Source of the DNA: Cytophagales bacterium
GTDB taxonomy: Bacteria; Bacteroidota; Bacteroidia; Cytophagales; UBA9547
Length of the DNA: 5,969 bases
Direction of reading: 5' to 3'
Assembly (NCBI GenBank): GCA_025360395.1
Contig: JANYCH010000053.1
Location: forward strand, 1-5,969
In this document: piece by piece, positions 1 through 5,969 of the stretch
How the letters are laid out: each line of letters opens with the position of its first letter
Position numbering within the stretch: the stretch's first letter is position 1
Position numbers and translations under genes: made by a program
The notes under the pieces: model-generated
Told to the model about the DNA's origin: nothing
Seen by the model: only the letters and a program-made list of their open reading frames with translations
Database searches by the model: none

Positions 1-383
1 ACTAGTGGATCTCCATAAACTTCAGAAGTTGAAGCCACTAACACACGGGCTTTTTTTGCCCTTGCAAGGCCTAAAACATTGTGAGTTCCCAAAGAACTTA
101 CCTTCAAGGTTTGAATTGGTATTTTAAGGTAATCAATTGGGCTTGCAGGTGAAGCGAAATGAAGGATATAATCAAGTTCTCCGGGAACATGGATATATTT
201 ACTTACATCCTGATGATAGAACTCAAAATCTGGTAGCTTAAATAAATGTTCGATATTACGAAGCTCTCCTGTAATAAGATTATCCATCCCAATTACATAG
301 TAACCTTCTTTGATAAACCTGTCGCAAAGGTGAGAACCAAGAAACCCTGCTGCACCCGTTATTAATACTCTTTTATTTTTCAT
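1..383 (-). CDS. UDP-glucuronate decarboxylase-like SDR epimerase/dehydratase, N-terminal part (3' end beyond window)
   Basis: Probable UDP-glucuronate decarboxylase (UDP-xylose synthase family), a cytoplasmic extended-SDR enzyme that uses bound NAD to oxidise and decarboxylate UDP-glucuronate to UDP-xylose. Only the first 127 codons are present; the frame is open to position 1. I read the start as ATG at 383-381, followed by MKNKRVLITGAAGFLGSH, which holds the dinucleotide-binding GxxGFLG at residues 10-16. An acidic residue follows beta 2 (GMDNLITG, residues 35-42). HFASPASPIDY and ASTSEVYGDP (117-126) are the family hallmarks; the Ser/Thr-Glu of the latter lies in the active site. The catalytic YxxxK lies off the edge and cannot be checked. 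The start is 15 bp downstream of the dehydrogenase stop, with a weak AAGGG just before it, so the two genes are probably co-transcribed and act in sequence. The segment KIPIQTLKVSSLGTHN differs from the usual NPIKTLKTN-LGT of characterised enzymes, so a related UDP-sugar epimerase/dehydratase remains possible. Confidence 0.8.
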   Translation of the reverse strand, partial: MKNKRVLITGAAGFLGSHLCDRFIKEGYYVIGMDNLITGELRNIEHLFKLPDFEFYHQDVSKYIHVPGELDYILHFASPASPIDYLKIPIQTLKVSSLGTHNVLGLARAKKARVLVASTSEVYGDPL

Positions 384-398
384 TACCCTTGTTTATTT

Positions 399-1739
399 TT
401 ACTGGAGAACTTCTGCAGATACTGTATTTATGCCAATGCAATGATAATCAAATCCTATTTCTTTCATTTCGGCAACGTCATAAACGTTTCTTCCGTCAAA
501 AATTAATTTGGTTTTCATTAATTTACCCATTACTGTATAATTTGGTGAGCGGAACTCCGGCCATTCTGTTACAAGTAAAAGTGCATCAACATCAATAAGT
601 GCTTCATACTCATCTTTAGTATAAGTAATGATGTCACCAATCATTTTCTTAGCTTCATGGATCGCAACCGGGTCATAAGCTTTTACTTTACCACCGGCCT
701 TCAAAATGCTGTCTATGATTACTAAAGAAGGAGCTTCTCTCATATCGTCTGTTTTTGGCTTAAAGGAAAGACCCCACATTGCAAATGTTTTACCAGAAAG
801 GTCATTGCCAAAATGATGGGTGATTTTGTTAAATAAAACACTTTTTTGTTTTTCATTTACAGATTCAACAGCATCAAGCACCTGCATTTCATAGCCGTAT
901 TCTTTTGCTGTTCTAATCAGGGCTTTAACATCTTTTGGAAAACAAGAGCCTCCATAACCAACACCCGGGTAAATAAACCTGTGTCCGATACGGGCATCAG
1001 AACCAATACCTTTGCGGACCATATTTACGTCAGCACCTACCAGTTCACACAAGTTGGCGACATCGTTCATAAAACTGATTTTTGTTGCCAGCATAGAGTT
1101 AGCTGCATATTTCGTCATTTCAGAGGAACGAATATCCATAAATAATATAGGATGTCCGTTCATAAGGAATGGCTTATACAATTTGCGCATAATATCTTCA
1201 GCTTTTTTACTTTCTATACCTACAACTATGCGGTCAGGTTTTAAAAAGTCGTCAATCGCGGCACCTTCTTTTAAAAATTCAGGGTTGGATGCAACGTCAA
1301 ATTCTAAAGAACTGTCTCTTTTAACCAATGCTTCAGCAACTGCTTTTTTAACTTTTTCTGAGGTACCAACAGGCACAGTGCTTTTAGTAACTACTACAGT
1401 GTAGTTCTGCATGTTTTCTCCAATTGCCCTTGCTACTGCTAAAACATATTTTAAATCGGCACTTCCGTCCTCGCCCGGTGGCGTACCAACTGCAATAAAG
1501 ATAGCTTCACAGTCCTTTATACCTTCACTTATATTGGTGGTAAAATTAATACGGCCTTTTTCTGTATTTCTAAGAACCAGTTCTTCCAAACCTGGCTCAT
1601 ATATTGGCATAACACCTTTTTTTAGATTTTCTATTTTTTGATTGTCTATATCAATACAGGTAACTTCAATACCTGTTTCAGCAAAACACGTACCGGATAC
1701 CAAACCAACATAACCAGTACCTACTACAGCTATTTTCAT
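399..1739 (-). CDS. ugd: UDP-glucose 6-dehydrogenase
   Basis: Catalyses the NAD-dependent two-step oxidation of UDP-glucose to UDP-glucuronate in the cytoplasm, supplying precursor for surface polysaccharide and for the downstream decarboxylase. The 446 residues match the usual family length. The N-terminal Rossmann domain opens with KIAVVGTGYVGLVSG (GxGxxG at 7-12). SNPEFLKEG at 151-159 carries the conserved glutamates. The central domain has SEMTKYAANS with Lys210 and Asn214. The catalytic cysteine is Cys266 in GYGGSCFPKD, with Asp270. The C-terminal UDP-binding domain has GLSFKPKTDDMRE at 323-335 and later FDGRN. All catalytic positions I know for the family are present, so the enzyme should be active. 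The start ATG (1739-1737) begins directly at the Rossmann strand, so no longer N-terminus is needed. The leader is A-rich, as is normal in Bacteroidota. A predicted promoter sits about 30 bp upstream. The gene is divergent from the large OmpA-family gene. Confidence 0.97.
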   Translation of the reverse strand: MKIAVVGTGYVGLVSGTCFAETGIEVTCIDIDNQKIENLKKGVMPIYEPGLEELVLRNTEKGRINFTTNISEGIKDCEAIFIAVGTPPGEDGSADLKYVLAVARAIGENMQNYTVVVTKSTVPVGTSEKVKKAVAEALVKRDSSLEFDVASNPEFLKEGAAIDDFLKPDRIVVGIESKKAEDIMRKLYKPFLMNGHPILFMDIRSSEMTKYAANSMLATKISFMNDVANLCELVGADVNMVRKGIGSDARIGHRFIYPGVGYGGSCFPKDVKALIRTAKEYGYEMQVLDAVESVNEKQKSVLFNKITHHFGNDLSGKTFAMWGLSFKPKTDDMREAPSLVIIDSILKAGGKVKAYDPVAIHEAKKMIGDIITYTKDEYEALIDVDALLLVTEWPEFRSPNYTVMGKLMKTKLIFDGRNVYDVAEMKEIGFDYHCIGINTVSAEVLQ

Positions 1740-1767
1740 TGTTGTTATTAAAAATTATTGTTCGTTT

Positions 1768-1796
1768 CAAAGATAAGCTTAAAAAAATAATGGCAA
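1768..1796 (-). promoter_or_regulatory. Predicted Bacteroidota-type housekeeping promoter for the dehydrogenase/decarboxylase operon
   Basis: On the minus strand the sequence reads TTG (1796-1794), an 18-base spacer, then TATCTTTG (1775-1768). This matches the known Bacteroidota consensus TTTG / TAnnTTTG with a 17-23 base spacer: the -7 box matches at every fixed position and the -33 box matches as TTG (preceded by A rather than T). Transcription would begin near 1760-1763, giving a leader of roughly 20-25 bases before the ATG at 1739. The location and orientation fit the downstream gene. This is a sequence match only. Confidence 0.65.
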
Positions 1797-1815
1797 TATA
1801 AATTTACCGCTAATA

Positions 1816-1855
1816 AGTCACATTAAGATTAAATTTATAAGGGTTTAATGTAACT
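1816..1855. repeat. Interrupted inverted repeat in the divergent intergenic region (possible operator)
   Basis: The left arm AGTCACATTAA (1816-1826) and right arm TTAATGTAACT (1845-1855) are reverse complements at 10 of 11 positions, separated by 18 bases. It lies upstream of the predicted -33 box of the minus-strand operon and 41-80 bases before the start codon of the plus-strand gene. A dimeric regulator could bind it and act on either gene. No U-tract follows and the stem is AT-rich, so a terminator is unlikely. The base composition makes a chance occurrence plausible, so its function is only suggested. Confidence 0.4.
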
Positions 1856-1896
1856 ATAAGATACTGTGACCGTTTAACAGAATTGATTTTTGTCTG

Positions 1897-4800
1897 ATGC
1901 GTACATACTTTTACTATATTTTATTTTCTCTGTTCACCTTCTCTGTCAACAGTTTTGCCCAAAACAATGGGCCGGAAGCTGTTATTGACAAAAAATTATA
2001 TCATAAAAACATCAAGATTTATCGTGAGATTTTAAAAGGCGGACCAAATAAGGACATTACTATAAAGCTTGCAGAAGCTTTAAGAATGATAGAAAAGTAC
2101 CAGGAAGCTGAAATTGAGTATGAAAAATTTATTGAAAGACCGGGGATCAGCCCGATATATTACAAGCACTACAGCGAAATTTTGTGCAAGCTTGGGCAGG
2201 CAGTAGAATGCAACCGCTGGGAAGTAAGATTTAAGGAATACGAAAAACGGGCAGATAAAACATCTGATGCTAATATTGAAATTGATACAACAGGATATTT
2301 TTTAAACAGGGCCCCTTTTAATTCTCCCGAAACAGATTTTGGACCTGCCTATTTTAAAAATGGATTGCTGTATGTTTCGGCATTTTCATTTGATAGCAAA
2401 ACAACTGTACATGAAGGTACCGGAGAATCTTTTTACAAATTTTATTATGCAGAAAAAAACAAGGATGGTGGGTTTTTGCCTCCTGTTCAGATTTTTAAAT
2501 CAATAGATGCAACTATGTATGAAGGTCCGGTTACTTTTTCGAGTGACAATTCCACCATTATGTTAGTTCGTAATAATTTAAACCAGCTTAAAGCAAAAAA
2601 CAGAGATGATGGCCTTGTTCTGCAAATAGTAAAAGGCAAAATTGTGAATAATGAAATTACTGATATTCAGGATTTTCCCTACAATGACAAGGTTCATACC
2701 TTCACTCACCCTACTTTGTCACAAGATGGAAAAGAACTGTTTTATGCTTCTAACAGTGATTCTACAAGAGGCGGGTCTGATATATTTGTTTCTAGGCTGG
2801 TAAATGGAAAATGGAGTTCACCAGAGAACCTTGGTGATATAATTAATACTGAAGATGACGAGGTTTATCCTTACATTTCACCTTCAGGCAACCTCTATTT
2901 TTCTTCAACAGGGCATAATGGCATGGGTGGTTTTGATATTTTTGTCACGTCCAGACTAGATGGCAAATGGACAAAACCAGTAAATCTTGGTAACCCATTC
3001 AACACAATATTTGACGATTTTTCATTTATCTATCATGCCAAAGAAGGAGAGGGATTTTTAGCTTCAAATCGTGCAAGTAGTTTGGGAAGTGATGATATTT
3101 TTACATTTCAAGAAGTTTTTAAAAACAAAGAAGAAGAGAAGCAGTATAGGCCCAGAATGATAAGTCTGGTTAATAAAGACAATTTTGTTTATCAAAGAGG
3201 AAACAAAATCAGGGGTAAATTAAAGACAAATGATCCTTCAGTTTTTGCTGGTAAGGTTTTACAATTATTGGATAAGGATAAAAATATTGTTAAGCGTTGC
3301 TATATTACTCTTGATGGATATTTTTCTTTCTCTAATCTTAAGCCTGATAACTACATAATTATTTACGAAAAAGATCCGATAAATGCCAGACCGGAATTGA
3401 CAATGATAAACCGTAAGCCTGGATACATTGACAAAGAGGATCTTCACAAATTTAAAATAGGGAGTGTATTAAAAGACTCTCTTTTGTCAGATAAAAACAG
3501 TTTTGTAATTGGTAAGCTGGTTACAAACCATGATAAGCTTCCTAACCAGGAGAATGTAAGTTTAATTGTGGTAGACTCAACAGGTAAAATCATTAAAAGA
3601 ATAGAAGTTGGCAAAAACAATTATTTTATTTTCCGGAACTTGCCTCCCGACAATTATTTTATTCTTACTGAAGACAATAACCCCAATTTTATTTCTAATA
3701 TAAATTATCACAGTGTCGACCAGTCGAAGGCTATAATGAGGAGCAGTCTTTTAGATTTTCACTATAAGCACCTTACGTCAGATTCTCTAAGAGAAAACAA
3801 TATCATTATACATGGACAAGTAAAACTTGACGAACCAGGAAATACGACAGTTCTCTTGCTAGATCAGGACGATAACGTAATTGGAAGAACGCTGACAAAT
3901 AGTGAAGGTTATTTTGTTTTCAGAGAATTGGACGGCGAGAATATGCACGTGATGGTTCTAAATGAGCATCCTTTGTTGACATTTGAGCATAATTCTGTCT
4001 ATCAGAAAGAAGATAGTATGTACCACATCACCAAAAACCATATGCTTAAAAAACTTCCTTTCGATGAAAGTGACTTAAATAAAAAAGTAGTTGTAAATGG
4101 AAGGCTAACTTTAAATGAAAAGCCTCTGGAAAACAGACTTCTTATGTTAGTAGATAAAAATAACATGGTGGTTTCTGATGTATTTACGAATGAGGATGGT
4201 TTTTTCGCTTTTCAACATTTAAACCCAGACGATTATTATGTGGTTGTAAACGAGCAAGAACCAGGTTATCATCTTGAAACCCATGTTAATTTGGAGGATG
4301 ATGCGATGAGAGTTAAAAAATCTGCTTTTGATGGATTTCAATATAAAAAAGGAAATTCTGACAGGTTTATTTCAATTCAGGGTTCTGCATTTACAAAATC
4401 CGACAAAAAAGAATTGGAAGACCAAATTATACTTTTACTGAATGAGTCGGGAAAAGTGGTCAGGCAAACTATAGTTGGTAAAGGTGGAAAATTTAAATTT
4501 GTCAATTTAGAGCCTGAACATTACCTTGTTTTATTTAACCATTATGATCCTGAGCATTTGGTAGAAATGAAAGTTGTAGAAGATCTTACAACTAAAATAG
4601 CTCAAACAGAAAATGGGAAATCAGTCGCTATTTCTGAGCCTATATCAAAAGAGAAAAATAAAATGGTTATCTATTTTGATTACAACAGCGATGTTATCGC
4701 ACCACAATACCGAAAGGAATTAGCTCAGTTTATCTCTGAAATGAAATCGGCCAACTCTAAACAATTAGAAATTATGGGTTACGCAGACATTGTCGGGTCA

Positions 4801-4989
4801 GATTCATTTAACCTTAAGCTTTCTGAGAAAAGGATAAGAAATAGTAAAGAGCTTCTTTTACAAAGCCTGCAAAATGATAAGATAAAAATTACAGAAAAGC
4901 CAGAAGGTAAAACGCATAAGTTCCTAAACACTTATGGGTCTTATATACCTGCTCTCAACAGAAGGGTAGAGTTGATAGTAAAAGATTAA
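1897..4989 (+). CDS. Large secreted OmpA-family envelope protein: TPR-like, PD40 beta-propeller, five CarboxypepD_reg-like repeats, OmpA domain
   Basis: Probably a periplasmic or outer-membrane-associated scaffold bound to peptidoglycan; the exact function is unknown. Of 1030 residues, 1-21 form a signal peptide (MRTYFYYILFSLFTFSVNSFA, cleavage probably before Gln22). It has no lipobox cysteine, so it is not a lipoprotein. Residues about 34-118 are helical and TPR-like. Residues about 139-405 hold PD40/WD40-like propeller blades, clearest as SQDGKELFYAS (275-285), GGSDIFVS (292-299), SPSGNLYFSS (328-337) and GGFDIFVTS (344-352). Residues 436-885 contain five beta-sandwich repeats at a 94-101 residue period. 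Residues about 920-1030 are an OmpA C-terminal domain (VIYFDYNSD, GYADIVG, LSEKR, NRRVEL). Asp964 and Arg979, 15 apart, match the pair that binds diaminopimelate in OmpA, so peptidoglycan binding should be intact. An in-frame stop at 1867-1869 and the signal peptide support the ATG at 1897. The order recalls type IX secretion protein PorE, but that family normally has one such repeat. The stop overlaps that of the convergent gene by 4 bp. Confidence 0.9.
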   Translation: MRTYFYYILFSLFTFSVNSFAQNNGPEAVIDKKLYHKNIKIYREILKGGPNKDITIKLAEALRMIEKYQEAEIEYEKFIERPGISPIYYKHYSEILCKLGQAVECNRWEVRFKEYEKRADKTSDANIEIDTTGYFLNRAPFNSPETDFGPAYFKNGLLYVSAFSFDSKTTVHEGTGESFYKFYYAEKNKDGGFLPPVQIFKSIDATMYEGPVTFSSDNSTIMLVRNNLNQLKAKNRDDGLVLQIVKGKIVNNEITDIQDFPYNDKVHTFTHPTLSQDGKELFYASNSDSTRGGSDIFVSRLVNGKWSSPENLGDIINTEDDEVYPYISPSGNLYFSSTGHNGMGGFDIFVTSRLDGKWTKPVNLGNPFNTIFDDFSFIYHAKEGEGFLASNRASSLGSDDIFTFQEVFKNKEEEKQYRPRMISLVNKDNFVYQRGNKIRGKLKTNDPSVFAGKVLQLLDKDKNIVKRCYITLDGYFSFSNLKPDNYIIIYEKDPINARPELTMINRKPGYIDKEDLHKFKIGSVLKDSLLSDKNSFVIGKLVTNHDKLPNQENVSLIVVDSTGKIIKRIEVGKNNYFIFRNLPPDNYFILTEDNNPNFISNINYHSVDQSKAIMRSSLLDFHYKHLTSDSLRENNIIIHGQVKLDEPGNTTVLLLDQDDNVIGRTLTNSEGYFVFRELDGENMHVMVLNEHPLLTFEHNSVYQKEDSMYHITKNHMLKKLPFDESDLNKKVVVNGRLTLNEKPLENRLLMLVDKNNMVVSDVFTNEDGFFAFQHLNPDDYYVVVNEQEPGYHLETHVNLEDDAMRVKKSAFDGFQYKKGNSDRFISIQGSAFTKSDKKELEDQIILLLNESGKVVRQTIVGKGGKFKFVNLEPEHYLVLFNHYDPEHLVEMKVVEDLTTKIAQTENGKSVAISEPISKEKNKMVIYFDYNSDVIAPQYRKELAQFISEMKSANSKQLEIMGYADIVGSDSFNLKLSEKRIRNSKELLLQSLQNDKIKITEKPEGKTHKFLNTYGSYIPALNRRVELIVKD
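3202..4551 (+). repeat. Five diverged tandem beta-sandwich repeats within the OmpA-family protein
   Basis: Within the protein encoded at 1897-4989, units begin near residues 436, 535, 636, 730 and 825, each with a core of about 60 residues followed by a linker of about 30-45. Each core follows the pattern: hydrophobic strand then Gly (IRGKL, VIGKL, IHGQV, VNGRL, IQGSA); a hydrophobic strand ending in Asp/Asn (LQLLDKDKN, LIVVDSTGK, VLLLDQDDN, LMLVDKNNM, ILLLNESGK); a Gly/Asn-x-Phe turn (GYFSFSNL, NYFIFRNL, GYFVFREL, GFFAFQHL, GKFKFVNL); then P-[DE]-x-Y and a final strand (PDNYIII, PDNYFIL, PDDYYVV, PEHYLVL; weaker in unit 3). This is the CarboxypepD_reg / Cna-B-like fold pattern. The repeats are old: I see no long DNA-level identity between units. 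Confidence 0.85.
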
Positions 4990-5969
4990 TTCCCGAGGGC
5001 AGAATAGTTTTTTAAAACAATAGATAAATCGTCCATTGTTTTATATTCTTTAGCGTAAAGTAAATCCAATCTTTTGGCTGTTCCCAAATCGACAATATTG
5101 GGATCTAAGCCACTTATTGTATTCAATATTCCAGATCTTATTTTAGCAATTTGCAGGGAATTTACATCGCTAAAACCTACCCAGGTCCTATCTGCAAATA
5201 ATACCGACAGAGTATTTTTAAAAAACCTGATAGGATTTTTGATAAAGAATAAATGAACTGGATAAGTAATAATAAAGAGTAAGGCAAGACTAATGTCAAA
5301 AAGTCGTTTGCTTCTTTTACTTTCGGGTTTATCTATTGATAATTTTACATCAAAAGAATAAAGTTCTCCTACAGTTTCTTTTGAATTACTTCCTATAATG
5401 TAATTAGATTCTTCAGGAACAATTTTAAAATCTACCCCGGTAGCTTTTACTTTGGTCATCCATTTTATAATCTGGACCGAAGGCAGGTTTTTGGAGCAAA
5501 AAATAATTTCGTCTGCTTCATAAATCATAATTGCCTCGTTAAGTTGACTTATTCCACCCAGGCACCACAAATCTTCGCAAGGTTTTTCCTGGGTTTGCAA
5601 ATAGCCCATAATATTGACTTTTACTTTAACCTGGTCCAACATCAGTCTTACCCTATCACATTCGTCCTTTTCGCCAACTAATAATGCTCTTTTTGTTTCT
5701 GATTCACCCAGACTTATATTTCGGTGTTTAACAAAGTGAATAATAAGCCGTATTAAAAATAGTGCAGAAACGAATACAAAAAATCCTATAAGTATAATAG
5801 CCCTGGAATACCTGTAATTTTCCGTAAAATTAGTAATTGCTGATATTAGCAATGTACCCCACGCCGCCCCTCTTACTACTTTATAGAACCTGAACTCCTT
5901 TTCATAACCCCCACTAAAATTTACAGAAGTAATCCAGACCAGAATATAAAGTGGGATAATAATTTTAAG
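4986..5969 (-). CDS. WbaP-like membrane protein with Rossmann (CoA_binding_3-like) domain and degenerate sugar-transferase domain, C-terminal part (5' end beyond window)
   Basis: Probably part of the polysaccharide assembly machinery at the inner membrane. The frame is open to position 5969, giving 327 residues. A 288-residue reading starts at a TTG (5852-5850), but the 39 codons before it encode family-like membrane sequence (LYILVWITSVNFSGGY), so that TTG is unlikely to be the start. Numbering from it: transmembrane segments lie upstream and at 18-40 (preceded by YSR), then a Rossmann-like domain at about 54-150 (KRALLVGEKDE, later DEIIF and DFKIVPEE) as in WbaP-type initiating transferases. 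KRLFD (182-186) and a hydrophobic segment with Pro198 match the re-entrant membrane helix of phosphoglycosyltransferases. TWVGF (223-227), KIRSGI (237-242) and LDLLYAKEYKTMDDLSIVLK (262-281) match the end of that domain. The catalytic core between them is missing: only 36 residues separate KRLFD and TWVGF, with no KFRSM and no Asp-Glu/PQL motif. It is likely non-catalytic; an N-terminal fusion off the edge, for example to a glycosyltransferase, cannot be excluded. Confidence 0.72.
   Translation of the reverse strand, partial: LKIIIPLYILVWITSVNFSGGYEKEFRFYKVVRGAAWGTLLISAITNFTENYRYSRAIILIGFFVFVSALFLIRLIIHFVKHRNISLGESETKRALLVGEKDECDRVRLMLDQVKVKVNIMGYLQTQEKPCEDLWCLGGISQLNEAIMIYEADEIIFCSKNLPSVQIIKWMTKVKATGVDFKIVPEESNYIIGSNSKETVGELYSFDVKLSIDKPESKRSKRLFDISLALLFIITYPVHLFFIKNPIRFFKNTLSVLFADRTWVGFSDVNSLQIAKIRSGILNTISGLDPNIVDLGTAKRLDLLYAKEYKTMDDLSIVLKNYSALGN

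Noticed and set aside
1..11. ACTAGTGGATC resembles the SpeI-BamHI stretch of a common cloning-vector polylinker, suggesting vector contamination at the left edge.
   Set aside because: On the minus strand it reads in frame as the end of SEVYGDPLV, the conserved motif of the decarboxylase family, so it is genuine coding sequence.
846..1404. Two plus-strand open frames of 99 and 130 codons opposite the dehydrogenase gene.
   Set aside because: They lie antisense to a fully conserved UDP-glucose dehydrogenase, overlap each other in different frames and show no domain-like sequence; they are coding shadows. The same applies to the short frames at 389-598, 1411-1641, 3265-3447 and 5074-5256.
1830..1892. 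Candidate -7 boxes for the plus-strand OmpA-family gene, such as TAAATTTA at 1830-1837 and GATTTTTG at 1885-1892.
   Set aside because: Neither has a TTG at the proper distance upstream, the first lacks the final G, and the second lies so close to the ATG that the transcript would begin in the coding sequence. No promoter is called for this gene.
5008..5019. GTTTTTTAAAAC just inside the convergent gene end as a possible terminator hairpin.
   Set aside because: The arms are five A/T-rich pairs with a two-base loop, which would not form a stable hairpin, and there is no GC-rich stem nearby.
5850..5852. TTG as the start codon of the rightmost minus-strand gene.
   Set aside because: The frame stays open through the right edge and the 39 upstream codons encode membrane sequence fitting the family, so the gene is truncated by the window rather than starting here.

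Overview
The window is AT-rich DNA that reads as a member of the Bacteroidota, most likely a Cytophagales-type gliding or environmental bacterium. The order-level guess is inference. It rests on a TTG-N18-TATCTTTG promoter of the Bacteroidota sigma type, A-rich leaders without strong Shine-Dalgarno sites, and a large envelope protein with the TPR / PD40 beta-propeller / carboxypeptidase-regulatory-like / OmpA layout typical of that phylum. It looks like part of a surface polysaccharide (exopolysaccharide or LPS) locus.

Layout. Positions 1-383 (minus) are the first 127 codons of a UDP-glucuronate decarboxylase-like SDR enzyme that runs off the left edge. Positions 399-1739 (minus) are a complete UDP-glucose 6-dehydrogenase, 15 bp upstream of the decarboxylase and presumably in one operon with it. 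Together they would convert UDP-glucose to UDP-glucuronate and then to UDP-xylose (or the 4-keto intermediate). Positions 1740-1896 form a 157-bp divergent intergenic region with a good predicted promoter for the minus-strand operon and an 11-bp-arm interrupted inverted repeat. Positions 1897-4989 (plus) encode a secreted 1030-residue OmpA-family protein with five tandem beta-sandwich repeats between its propeller and its peptidoglycan-binding domain. Positions 4986-5969 (minus) are the C-terminal 327 residues of a WbaP-like membrane protein whose phosphoglycosyltransferase catalytic core appears to be deleted; its N-terminus lies beyond the right edge.

Working together: the two nucleotide-sugar enzymes supply a precursor, the WbaP-like protein probably belongs to the polysaccharide assembly machinery (possibly in a non-catalytic role), and the OmpA-like protein is an envelope scaffold anchored to peptidoglycan. 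The link between the scaffold and the polysaccharide rests only on gene proximity. The two most unusual items are the five-repeat OmpA architecture and the apparently catalytically dead WbaP-like protein. I found no RNA genes, mobile elements or CRISPR arrays.
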